Assembly: GCF_013283195.1 (NCBI RefSeq)
Contig: NZ_JABEKT010000001.1
Coordinates: 2,204,509-2,268,508, forward strand
Origin: Ensifer adhaerens
GTDB lineage: Bacteria; Pseudomonadota; Alphaproteobacteria; Rhizobiales; Rhizobiaceae
DNA length: 64,000 bases
Reading direction: 5' to 3'
The notes beneath the pieces were generated by a model. It ran no database searches, had not been told where the DNA came from, and saw only the letters and a program-made list of their open reading frames with translations. Shown piece after piece: positions 28,682 through 36,387 of the stretch (position 1 is the first letter of the stretch; each line of letters begins with the position of its first letter). Position numbers and translations under genes: made by a program.

Positions 28682-31252
28682 ATGTCCAATCTGAAGCCGT
28701 TGAAGAGCGCTCTTGTTTGGCTGGCAGTGCTTTTGGGCATCGCGTTTGCGATGCCGAACTTCCTGACGAAGGAACAGGCTGATGCGCTGCCTTCGTGGCT
28801 CCCGCATCGCCAGGTGGCGTTGGGGCTCGATCTCCAGGGTGGCTCTCACTTCATGTTGCAGGCCTCGCGCGAGGACATCCTCGCCGAGCGGCTTGAAGCG
28901 GTGACAAATGATGTCGGCAAAGCGCTGCGCGATGCCGACATCGCCTATATCGGCCTGTCGGGCGAGGGGCAGTTGATATCGCTGCGGGTCCGTGACCGGG
29001 CTAAATTGCCGGCAGCGCGTGCCGCACTTGCTCCGCTCATGGTTCCGGTGGAAACCGGTGGACTGGTCAACGACGAAATCACCGAACTTGCTTTCGACAG
29101 CGCCGAAGAAGACGATCTGATCCGCCTTCGCCTGAGCGACGAAGGCATCGACTACCGCATGTCGCAGGCGTTGGGCCAGGCCATGGATGTCGTTCGGCGC
29201 CGGATCGCCGAAGTCGCGGTAGCAGAACCTCTGCTTCAGCGCCGAGGCGATGACCGGTTGATCGTTCAGGTTCCGGGTCTGGCGGATCCACAACGCCTGA
29301 AGGACCTGCTCAGCCAGCGCGCCCGCATTTCCTTTCAGGTGTTGAACGTGACCGTGCCCGTGCAGCAGGCCGTCGATGCGCAGCCGCCGGTCGGCAACGA
29401 AGTTCTTTATTCCTTCGACGATCCACCGATCCCCTATCTCATCGAAAAGACACCGCTGCTGTCGGGGGAAGATTTCACCAGCGCCGAACCGCAGATCGAC
29501 GCGACAAGCGCCGAGGCGTCGGTTGCCATCAAGCTGACGCCCGCGGCGACCGGTCGTGTCGCCGCCCTTCAGGCAAAGGGCGCCGACCAGAAGGTTGCGA
29601 TCATTCTCGACGATCAGGTCGTCGCGACACCAACAATTGGCAACGCCGTCAAGGGCGATACGGCAATCATTGCCGCCGATCTGCCGGAGGAAGGCGCCGG
29701 CGATCTCGCAGCGCTGGTCAGGACCGGACCTCTGCCGGCGACTTTGACGGTCGTTGAAGAGAGGACCGTCGGGCCAGGCGTCGGCGATGATGCGATCGGC
29801 GACGGTCTGAAGGCCGGCTTCGTCGCCGCCGTTGCCGTTGCTGCATCGATGGTCTTCTTCTACGGCGTCTTCGGCATCTTCGCCGTTGCTGCCCTGGCGG
29901 TGAACCTGATCCTGATCATCGCAGTCCTTTCACTAACCGGTGCGACGCTGACATTGCCGGGCATTGCCGCAATCATTTTGACGATTGGCGTTGCCGTCGA
30001 CTCCAACGTGTTGATCTACGAGCGTATTCGCGAAGAGGCGCGGGGTGGGCAGCCTCTGGTTCAATCGGTCAACAAAGGCTTTGCGCGTGCCTTCAGCAGC
30101 CTTTTCGATGCCAATTTGACGATGCTGATCGCAGGGGCGATCCTCTTCTACCTCGGGTCCGGTCCGGTTCGAGGCTTTGCGGTTACGCTGGCAATCGGCA
30201 GTTTCACCACGCTGTTTACCGCCTATACCGTCACACGCAGGATCGCCAAGGCGTGGCTGCGCGGCTGGAAGGCGCAGCATCTGCCGAAGGGTATTCGCAC
30301 GGGACGCTTCAGCGATCTCGATATCCGCTTCATGGCGATCCGCAACCCGGTCTTCATCGTCATGGCGGCGCTGTCGGTTGCTTCCGTCCTGCTTCTTGGC
30401 ACTCTCGGTCTCAACCTGGGTGTCGACTTCAAGGGCGGCTCAATCATCGAGCTCGAAAGCAAGGCCGGCAACGTCGATATTGCCGACCTGCGCGTGCGGC
30501 TTGACGAGTTGAACCTGGGCGAAGTGCAGGTGCAGCATCTCGGCTCGGGCAACGGCGTCCTGGTGCGCGTGCCGTCGCAGGAGGCTGGCGACAACGCCGA
30601 GCAGACGGCGATCGGCGTCATCCGGGCGGAACTCAGTGACGAATATGCCTTCAAGCGCGTCGAGGTTGTCGGTCCGGTGGTATCGGGCGAATTGACCCGT
30701 GCGGGAACGACTGGGCTTGCCGTCTCCTTCGTCGCGATCCTGCTCTATGTCTGGTTGCGTTTCGAGTGGCGATTCGCGCTGGGTGCGATCGTCGCGACCC
30801 TGCACGACGTACTGCTGACGATCGGTTTCCTTGTGGTGACCGGCATCGAGTTCAATCTCGGCAGCATCGCCGCTGTCCTGACCATCATCGGCTATTCGCT
30901 CAACGATACCGTCGTGATCTATGACCGCATCCGCGAGAACCTCGGCCGCTACAGGAAGATGCCGCTCTCGGTGCTGATCGACGCTTCGATCAACCAGACA
31001 CTGTCACGCACGATCCTGACGGCGCTGACGACGGTGCTGGCGCTGACGGCGCTCTACCTCTTCGGTGGTGGTCTTATCCGCTCTTTCAGCGTTACCCTCT
31101 TGTTTGGCGTCATCGTCGGCACGATCTCTTCGATCTATATCGCTGGTCCGATCCTCATCCTCTTCCGCAAGCGGACGGACCATTTCCAGGGCGGGGAGAA
31201 CGTCTCCGGCCCGGGCGCCGGGGCGGCGCAAACGGCAAAGGGTTCAGTCTGA
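28682..31252 (+). CDS. secDF: Protein translocase SecD-SecF fusion
   Basis: Proton-driven motor that completes Sec export and membrane release. SecD and SecF are joined in one 856-residue chain with twelve predicted transmembrane helices. The SecD half has the D1 motif ALGLDLQGGSHFML (about residue 50), the large periplasmic P1 domain, and IILTIGVAVDSNVLIYERIREE in the membrane part. The SecF half begins near residue 540 with FMAIRNPVF, then LGVDFKGGS and the matching SLNDTVVIYDRIREN. Fusion is common in rhizobia. The next gene starts 1 nt after the stop. Confidence 0.96.
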   Translation: MSNLKPLKSALVWLAVLLGIAFAMPNFLTKEQADALPSWLPHRQVALGLDLQGGSHFMLQASREDILAERLEAVTNDVGKALRDADIAYIGLSGEGQLISLRVRDRAKLPAARAALAPLMVPVETGGLVNDEITELAFDSAEEDDLIRLRLSDEGIDYRMSQALGQAMDVVRRRIAEVAVAEPLLQRRGDDRLIVQVPGLADPQRLKDLLSQRARISFQVLNVTVPVQQAVDAQPPVGNEVLYSFDDPPIPYLIEKTPLLSGEDFTSAEPQIDATSAEASVAIKLTPAATGRVAALQAKGADQKVAIILDDQVVATPTIGNAVKGDTAIIAADLPEEGAGDLAALVRTGPLPATLTVVEERTVGPGVGDDAIGDGLKAGFVAAVAVAASMVFFYGVFGIFAVAALAVNLILIIAVLSLTGATLTLPGIAAIILTIGVAVDSNVLIYERIREEARGGQPLVQSVNKGFARAFSSLFDANLTMLIAGAILFYLGSGPVRGFAVTLAIGSFTTLFTAYTVTRRIAKAWLRGWKAQHLPKGIRTGRFSDLDIRFMAIRNPVFIVMAALSVASVLLLGTLGLNLGVDFKGGSIIELESKAGNVDIADLRVRLDELNLGEVQVQHLGSGNGVLVRVPSQEAGDNAEQTAIGVIRAELSDEYAFKRVEVVGPVVSGELTRAGTTGLAVSFVAILLYVWLRFEWRFALGAIVATLHDVLLTIGFLVVTGIEFNLGSIAAVLTIIGYSLNDTVVIYDRIRENLGRYRKMPLSVLIDASINQTLSRTILTALTTVLALTALYLFGGGLIRSFSVTLLFGVIVGTISSIYIAGPILILFRKRTDHFQGGENVSGPGAGAAQTAKGSV

Positions 31253-31253
31253 A

Positions 31254-31640
31254 ATGCCAAGGGGTATCGAAATCCGCGAAGCGCATTTTCCGGGGCGTGC
31301 CCCGATCGATGCCTATGGCAATGGCGGCTTTCGCTTTGCCGACATGTCGCATCGCGGCTCCGTGCTGATGCTGCCTTCGGGCGTCTATGCATGGGATGTT
31401 GCAGAGGGCGATCCGCTGGCGGTTGAAAAGTTCCAGCGCGTGTTGGACGAGGCGCGCGATATCGAAGTGCTGCTCGTCGGCACCGGCCGTGACATCCGCC
31501 CGCTGCCGGCCGAGCTGAAGACCGCCCTGCGTGCGCTGAACATCTCCTCCGATCCGATGAGCACAGGGGCCGCCGTCAGAACCTACAATGTGATGCTGGC
31601 CGAAGCGCGGGCGGTTGCCGTCGCGCTGATTGCCGTCTGA
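31254..31640 (+). CDS. Mth938-like (DUF498) protein, NDUFAF3 homologue
   Basis: A 128-residue protein of the Mth938/DUF498 family. The human member NDUFAF3 is an assembly factor of respiratory complex I, and its bacterial homologues are known to sit beside secDF. The family core is visible: IDAYGNGGFRFADMSHRGS, then LLVGTGRDIRPL and a C-terminal STGAAVRTYNVMLAE block. I place the start at 31254, one base after the secDF stop; a longer open frame runs back inside secDF. The complex I role here is inference. Confidence 0.9.
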   Translation: MPRGIEIREAHFPGRAPIDAYGNGGFRFADMSHRGSVLMLPSGVYAWDVAEGDPLAVEKFQRVLDEARDIEVLLVGTGRDIRPLPAELKTALRALNISSDPMSTGAAVRTYNVMLAEARAVAVALIAV

Positions 31641-31661
31641 TCTCGGCCAGGGAAGACTTGC

Positions 31662-32504
31662 GTGCAAGAAATCGATACCCAGATCCTGAGCGACCTCAGG
31701 GACAATGACCGTGACCGCTACCTCGCCTGCCTGCTGGCGCCTGCAGCGAGTCAGTCGTCACTCGCTGCGCTCTACGCGTTCAACGCCGAGCTCGCCCGCA
31801 TTCGTGAGCTGGTCCATGAGCCGATCCCGGGTGAGATCCGCATGCAATGGTGGCGGGAGTTGCTGGAAAACGAAGATGCGACGGGTGAGGGGCACCCGCT
31901 CGCACGTGCGCTGCTCGACTGCATTCGTAAGCATAGACTTCCCATCTCGGTGTTTCAGAACATGATCGACGCCAGGATCTTCGATCTCTACGATGATCCG
32001 ATGGAAGACCGGGCGGCATTCGAAGGTTACGCCGGTGAGACTGCGTCGGCGCTGATCCAGCTTTCCTGCCTTGTTCTTGATCCGCAAAATGCAGCGAAGT
32101 CCGCCGAGGCAGCCGGCCACGCTGGCGTCGCGCAGGCGGTGGCGGGGGTGCTGCTGCTGCTGCCGCAGCATTGCCGCCGAGGGCAGGTCTACCTACCGGC
32201 CGAGCTCCTGCGGGCAACCGGCCTCGACAGGGAAACGCTGCTCGCCGGGGAGGATCAAGACGCGATCGGAAGAGCGGTCAGGGCGTTTGCGGGCTACGGT
32301 CGGGACCACCTGACCAAGGCGCGTGCCCGGCTCGATACGATCGCGCCCGGCAATTTCGCCGGCTTTGTTCCCCTGGCACTCGCCGAGCCGATCTTCGACC
32401 GTGCCGAGACCGTCGGCGCGGGGGTGTTGCGCGATCCGATCAGGCCGGCGCAGTGGCGGCGGCAATGGTGGATGTGGTGGGCGAGCAGGCGCAGGCGGTT
32501 CTAA
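31662..32504 (+). CDS. Squalene/phytoene synthase family protein, NDUFAF6-like
   Basis: A 280-residue protein of the isoprenoid synthase (phytoene synthase) fold. It has LAALYAFNAELARIRELV near residue 40, where true synthases have a DxxxD motif, and IFDLYDDPMED near 105. The Asp-rich substrate motifs are incomplete, and the protein sits directly behind the NDUFAF3 homologue with no carotenoid or hopanoid genes nearby. Both facts fit the non-catalytic NDUFAF6 branch, a complex I assembly factor in mitochondria, better than a terpene enzyme. It starts with GTG. Confidence 0.82.
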   Translation: MQEIDTQILSDLRDNDRDRYLACLLAPAASQSSLAALYAFNAELARIRELVHEPIPGEIRMQWWRELLENEDATGEGHPLARALLDCIRKHRLPISVFQNMIDARIFDLYDDPMEDRAAFEGYAGETASALIQLSCLVLDPQNAAKSAEAAGHAGVAQAVAGVLLLLPQHCRRGQVYLPAELLRATGLDRETLLAGEDQDAIGRAVRAFAGYGRDHLTKARARLDTIAPGNFAGFVPLALAEPIFDRAETVGAGVLRDPIRPAQWRRQWWMWWASRRRRF

Positions 32505-32614
32505 GTGACCGGGGCGGGCATCAGAGGGCGCAGCATATGGTCAAACTGGCGCAAGGCTCACACCGTATAGAGGCAGTTTATCGGCTTCTTGCCCACTGAA
32601 GGGGTGCCCGTCTG

Positions 32615-33082
32615 ATGCTCTGGCTGCTTTTGATCATCGTCGTCATTCTTGCCGGCTCGTTCTACATGTGGATGAACGCGCGGGCGGAACGGGATTGGAA
32701 TGACCCGGATGCCGGCTCGGCGATGGTCGAGTTCGGGCGGGCCTTTCCGGACGAGGCAATTCGTGCCCTTCATTCGACCGCGGACCGCAAGGCGATCTTC
32801 CTGCGACTGCATGACGGCAAGGCCGGTTTCATACAATCACATGGAACGCATTATGTTTGCCACGTCATTCAGCCGGGCAAGGTCCGGGTCAACAGTTCCG
32901 AAAGCGGCCATGGATTGATCGTTCATTTCCCCGATTTCGCCTATCTCGACAATGCGTTCGAGTTTCACAACGCCAGTGAGGCGGCTGAAGTCTCGCTGTG
33001 GCTGCTTGGCAGCTTCAGCCCGAAATCGGAATTCACCGCCGATGAGGCGGACGTGCCATCGCCAGCGAAAGCGGGCGAATAA
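32615..33082 (+). CDS. Hypothetical protein with one N-terminal membrane helix
   Basis: I do not recognise this 155-residue protein. Residues 2-20 form one hydrophobic helix (MLWLLLIIVVILAGSFYMW), followed by a soluble domain with FLRLHDGKAGFIQSHGTHYVCHVI and LIVHFPDFAYLDNAFEF. The terminal 25 residues are acidic and probably disordered. It follows the phytoene synthase-like gene on the same strand after 110 nt and has normal local codon use. Probably a conserved rhizobial protein. Confidence 0.72.
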   Translation: MLWLLLIIVVILAGSFYMWMNARAERDWNDPDAGSAMVEFGRAFPDEAIRALHSTADRKAIFLRLHDGKAGFIQSHGTHYVCHVIQPGKVRVNSSESGHGLIVHFPDFAYLDNAFEFHNASEAAEVSLWLLGSFSPKSEFTADEADVPSPAKAGE

Positions 33083-33198
33083 CGAACACCTGGCGGCAGC
33101 CATCGCTGCCGACAGTCCTGATCAGTGTAAGCCTGCGAAAGTAAGAGGCCCGCAAACCGGCGTTGATCCGGATTGCAGGCCAATTGCCTGGTGGCCGA

Positions 33199-34611
33199 TT
33201 ACCCGTTCAACCAGGCGGCACAGTCGCTGAGTGCGCGCGCAGCAGTCGCCTGCTTCTTTGCCGCAGCCTTTTCCTTGCCGCGGAAACGCTTCACGCCCTC
33301 GGGCTTGGTGATGGCGCCGGGATCGAGCGGTGGGAACAGCCCGAAATTGACATTCATCGGCTGGAACGAGCGTTTGCCCGGTTCGTCGTCGGAAACGATG
33401 TGGCCGCCAGTAATATGATTGAGCAGTGCGCCAAAGGCGGTCGTTGCTGGCGGCGTGATCAATTCTTCGCCCTTGCGTTGCGCTGCGGCGAACCGACCGG
33501 CCAGCAAGCCGATGCTGGCACTTTCCACGTAGCCCTCGCAGCCGGTGATCTGACCGGCGAAGCGCAGGCCCGGCCGTGACTTGAGCGTCAGCGTTCCGTT
33601 GAGCAACGTGGGTGAGTTGATATAGGTGTTGCGGTGCAGGCCGCCGAGGCGAGCGAATTCGGCATTCTCGAGGCCCGGGATCATGCGGAAGACTTCCGCC
33701 TGCGCGCCATACTTCAGTTTCGTCTGGAAGCCGACCATGTTGTAGAGCGTGCCAAGCGCGTTGTCCTGGCGCAGCTGGACGACAGCGTAGGCCTTGACTG
33801 TCGGGTTGTGGGCATTGGTGAGGCCCATCGGCTTCATCGGCCCATAGCGCAGCGTCTCGCGCCCGCGCTCGGCCATTACCTCGATCGGCAGGCAGCCGTC
33901 GAAATAGGGCGTACCTTCCCATTCCTTGAAGCCGGTCTTGTCGCCGGCCACGAGCGCGTCGATGAAGGCGTTGTACTGCTCCTCGTTCATGGGGCAGTTG
34001 ATATAGTCCTTGCCGGTTCCGCCGGGGCCCACCTTGTCGTAGCGCGACTGATACCAGCAAATGTCCATGTCGATCGTCTCGGTATAGACGATCGGCGCGA
34101 TGGCATCGAAGAAGGCGAGCGCATCGGCGCCCGTTTCTTGGCGGATCGATTCGGCAAGGTCAGGGGCAGTCAGCGGGCCGGTGGCGATCACCGCCAGGTC
34201 CCATTCTTTCGGCGGCAAGCCGTGGATTTCTTCGCGCACCACGGTGATGAGCGGGTGGCCGGCGATCGCCGCGGTGACGGCATCGGAGAAGCCGTCGCGG
34301 TCGACGGCGAGCGCGCCGCCCGCCGGCACCTGGTTGGCATCAGCCGCCTTCATGATCAGCGAGCCGGCAAGGCGCATTTCGGCATGCAGCACGCCGACAG
34401 CGTTGCTGGTCGCGTCGTCGGACCGGAACGAGTTCGAACAGACGAGCTCGGCAAGGCCGTCCGTCTTGTGCGCATCGGTGCCGCGCACGCCGCGCATCTC
34501 GTGCAGCACGACCGGGACGCCGGCCTCGGCGATCTGCCAGGCAGCTTCAGACCCGGCAAGGCCGCCGCCGATGACATGAATGGGAGAGTGGGAAGAGGTG
34601 TCTTTGCTCAT
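33199..34611 (-). CDS. trmFO: Methylenetetrahydrofolate-tRNA-(uracil-54-C5)-methyltransferase
   Basis: Folate- and FAD-dependent enzyme that makes m5U54 in the T loop of tRNAs. The 470-residue protein has the FAD-binding motif GGGLAGSE at 14-21 and the TrmFO blocks [26 protein letters not shown] (catalytic Cys region), [15 protein letters not shown] and [13 protein letters not shown]. The start at 34611 is preferred to an upstream ATG at 34647. It is on the same strand as the DUF1127 gene but is separated from it by a terminator. Confidence 0.96.
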   Translation of the reverse strand: MSKDTSSHSPIHVIGGGLAGSEAAWQIAEAGVPVVLHEMRGVRGTDAHKTDGLAELVCSNSFRSDDATSNAVGVLHAEMRLAGSLIMKAADANQVPAGGALAVDRDGFSDAVTAAIAGHPLITVVREEIHGLPPKEWDLAVIATGPLTAPDLAESIRQETGADALAFFDAIAPIVYTETIDMDICWYQSRYDKVGPGGTGKDYINCPMNEEQYNAFIDALVAGDKTGFKEWEGTPYFDGCLPIEVMAERGRETLRYGPMKPMGLTNAHNPTVKAYAVVQLRQDNALGTLYNMVGFQTKLKYGAQAEVFRMIPGLENAEFARLGGLHRNTYINSPTLLNGTLTLKSRPGLRFAGQITGCEGYVESASIGLLAGRFAAAQRKGEELITPPATTAFGALLNHITGGHIVSDDEPGKRSFQPMNVNFGLFPPLDPGAITKPEGVKRFRGKEKAAAKKQATAARALSDCAAWLNG

Positions 34612-34670
34612 GGCCGGCTTCCTACCATGCTCGCTTCGTCGTTCCAACCGTCGTTGCTATCGCCACAAAC

Positions 34671-34694
34671 GAAAACGGCGCCCGAAGGCGCCGT
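34671..34694 (-). terminator. Rho-independent terminator after the first DUF1127 gene
   Basis: An 8-bp stem (34675-34682 with 34687-34694), CGAA loop, and a run of T on the minus strand immediately after. Confidence 0.8.
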
Positions 34695-34720
34695 CTTGGA
34701 AGTCTGGTCGTTCGATCCGA

Positions 34721-34864
34721 TTAACGGAAGGAGCGCGATGCAATGTTGCGGATATCGTAGCGGGTGATGCCGATATCATTGAGAGCGTGGTTCGACAGGT
34801 TGCCGAGCTCGCTGACGGTGCGGCGGTAGTTGATCCAGCTTTTTGCGATACGAATCGGGTTCAT
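34721..34864 (-). CDS. DUF1127 small protein (first copy)
   Basis: A complete 47-residue arginine-rich protein: MNPIRIAKSW at the N-terminus, then LGNLSNHALNDIGITRYDI, the DUF1127 core (L-x-x-L-x-D-I-G-I-x-R-x-D-I). It falls below the usual size cut-off. DUF1127 proteins are tiny, highly expressed and stress-linked in Alphaproteobacteria; in Agrobacterium some take part in RNA turnover and phosphate or carbon metabolism. A hairpin terminator follows. A 14-nt element shared with the two downstream-strand RNAs lies about 115 nt upstream. Confidence 0.93.
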   Translation of the reverse strand: MNPIRIAKSWINYRRTVSELGNLSNHALNDIGITRYDIRNIASRSFR

Positions 34865-34977
34865 GACTTTTTCCTCAAGATCTGTTTGTCGCGACAGCCA
34901 TCTGTCTGCGTCGTTGAGGTTCTTATACGCTTGTCTAATTAGAAGGTGGAGTGCAAAGAAAATGCATCTGCTATGCA

Positions 34978-34991
34978 TTTGTGCAGTGCAT
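34978..34991 (-). promoter_or_regulatory. 14-nt element upstream of the first DUF1127 gene
   Basis: On the minus strand it reads TGCACTGCACAAAT. The same 14 bases occur at 36211-36224 and, with two changes, at 35833-35846, each time in the same orientation upstream of a transcription unit. Here the -10 position 17 nt downstream is weak (ATTTTC), as expected for an activator-dependent promoter. Confidence 0.55.
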
Positions 34992-35231
34992 CGCCACATT
35001 GCTGGGCAAGAATTGCGCCCGCTCGAAAACGCGCCATCGCTTAAAGATTGATTAAAAAGCGGGAGAGGTCCATTAACGATCTGGAATCGTATCATTTTTT
35101 GGGCGGCTATCGGGGGCATGTCGCCGGCGTGTCTTGCTGCAAACCACGGCAGGATTGCCGGTCCGGAGCCGTTCCTGGCTTGTGGTTGGCCTTCGCAGTT
35201 GCGAAGAGAATTTGTTAGGCAATTTGCCAAC

Positions 35232-35265
35232 GAAAAACGCCCCCCGGAATGAACCGGAGGGCGTT
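35232..35265 (-). terminator. Rho-independent terminator after the second DUF1127 gene
   Basis: A 12-position stem with one mismatch (35236-35247 with 35254-35265) is followed on the minus strand by five T. Confidence 0.85.
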
Positions 35266-35306
35266 GGTAATGTCCGGCGCGCTGCGCGAAGCAGCGCTCC
35301 TGGAGA

Positions 35307-35450
35307 TTACTTGATTGCCTGACGTGCAACGTAGGCGATGTCGCCACGGCCGATGCCGAGGTCGCTCAGTTCGCGGTCGCTCATGCGGCCGAGTTCGTTG
35401 CAGGTCTGACGGTACTTGCGCCAATTGTTGAAAGAACGTGCGAGGTTCAT
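35307..35450 (-). CDS. DUF1127 small protein (second copy)
   Basis: A complete 47-residue protein starting MNLARSFNNWRKYRQT with the core LGRMSDRELSDLGIGRGDIAY. It has the same length as the first copy, about 440 nt away, and shares the LG-x-x-S/D-x-x-L-x-D-IGI/LGIG-R-x-DI pattern, so the two are diverged paralogues. Upstream on the minus strand there is a TTATATT -10-like box about 70 nt before the start, but not the 14-nt element of the first copy; the two are probably regulated differently. The terminator downstream is strong. Confidence 0.93.
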   Translation of the reverse strand: MNLARSFNNWRKYRQTCNELGRMSDRELSDLGIGRGDIAYVARQAIK

Positions 35451-35677
35451 GATCCTATCCTTTCTAGGGTCGTTTGCCAGCGCTTGTCTCTCGGCTGGCC
35501 GTCATCTGATGACCCGGAATATAATCGTTTTGAGCAGAAGTTACAGAGATAATGCTGCATCGCACCCATGCAGCTCATGCAGGTCTCGTTTTGATCGATG
35601 CACCGGCGTCGCACTCCGATGCCGCCGCGAGGAGGTCATGGACGTTGCTGGAGAATAGAGGGAGGAGAGGTGGCTGA

Positions 35678-35808
35678 ATCAAACAACGCCCGCTGGGGGA
35701 GGAGATCCAGCGAGCGTCGTTTTGTTCTGATCGGCAACTGGGAGGAGGAGTGCTGCCGATCCAAATCGAGGGGCGCTGGGAGGAGGAGTGCGCCGCCCCG
35801 ATCGATGA
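35678..35808 (-). ncRNA. Alpha-r14 (NfeR1-like) small RNA, copy 1
   Basis: About 130 nt on the minus strand, with three hairpins. Each loop exposes an anti-Shine-Dalgarno sequence: CCTCCTCCC twice (plus-strand 35778-35786 and 35740-35748) and TCTCCTCCC once (35697-35705). The last hairpin has a 15-bp stem and a T-rich 3' tail, so it doubles as terminator. Such loops define the rhizobial alpha-r14 family, whose S. meliloti member NfeR1 affects osmoadaptation and nodulation. A promoter (CTACAC-N17-CTATCT) lies at 35814-35842, placing the 5' end near 35807. Ends are estimates. Confidence 0.82.
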
Positions 35809-35813
35809 GTTGA

Positions 35814-35846
35814 AGATAGTTTAGTCTGCTGAATTTGTGTAGTTCA
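35814..35846 (-). promoter_or_regulatory. Promoter and 14-nt element of RNA copy 1
   Basis: Minus-strand TGAACTACACAAAT (35833-35846) overlaps a -35 region CTACAC, exactly 17 nt from a -10 box CTATCT (35814-35819). Confidence 0.6.
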
Positions 35847-35962
35847 GATGTCTCATGGCACGTATGCGCTGAATGCATGGCTCGACGCGGAGTCGGTGAA
35901 AAGATGCGCAAACATTGTGCAGATGCTTCGAGCGGCCATGATAAACGAGAAGGGAGGGCTGA

Positions 35963-36092
35963 AACGAATAACGCCCGCTGGGGGAGGAGGTCCAGCGAGC
36001 GTCATTGAAGGTGATTGGCAACTGGGAGGAGGAGTGTTGCCAATCGTATCGGAGGGGCGCTGGGAGGAGGAGTGCGCCGCTCCGAATTCCAT
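35963..36092 (-). ncRNA. Alpha-r14 (NfeR1-like) small RNA, copy 2
   Basis: Second copy of the same three-hairpin module, 285 nt from the first. All three loops carry a perfect CCTCCTCCC (plus-strand 36062-36070, 36024-36032, 35982-35990). The middle stem differs from copy 1 by a paired change (T:A against C:G), direct evidence that the RNA fold is under selection. The matching promoter is at 36192-36220, about 100 nt upstream of the first hairpin, so this transcript may carry a longer leader with an extra hairpin (about 36104-36122) and be near 220 nt long. The T tail is weaker than in copy 1. Confidence 0.8.
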
Positions 36093-36191
36093 CGAACTTT
36101 CGTCCGGGTCTTTCCCGGATTCCCGGGGCGGCTGACCATCGCCGCTGGCGTCCGCTTGGCTGTTTGCTTTCGTTCGCCTCTGATGATTTGA

Positions 36192-36224
36192 ATATAGGGT
36201 CTTTAAATCGATTTGTGCAGTGCA
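36192..36224 (-). promoter_or_regulatory. Promoter and 14-nt element of RNA copy 2
   Basis: Minus-strand TGCACTGCACAAAT (36211-36224) contains the -35 hexamer CTGCAC, exactly 17 nt from a consensus-like -10 box CTATAT (36192-36197). The 14-mer is identical to the one before the first DUF1127 gene. Confidence 0.65.
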
Positions 36225-36387
36225 ATATCCGCATGGAAGATATGCGCATTGCGCAAGTCGTCAAATTCGGGCGAAGACACCTGGGGTGCGCGTGATCGAA
36301 TGGTTGTGTTTTTCCGACATTGCATGATTAGGTGTTGATCTCGGCTTGGGCCTTCAAGGGGCAAGTCGTCGCGGGAGGTGGGGCAAT

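Noticed and set aside
35641-36135. Short open frames on the plus strand across the GGGAGGAGG repeats
   Set aside because: The repeats form paired stems with a compensatory change and minus-strand promoters, so they are RNA genes and not coding sequence or a CRISPR-like array.
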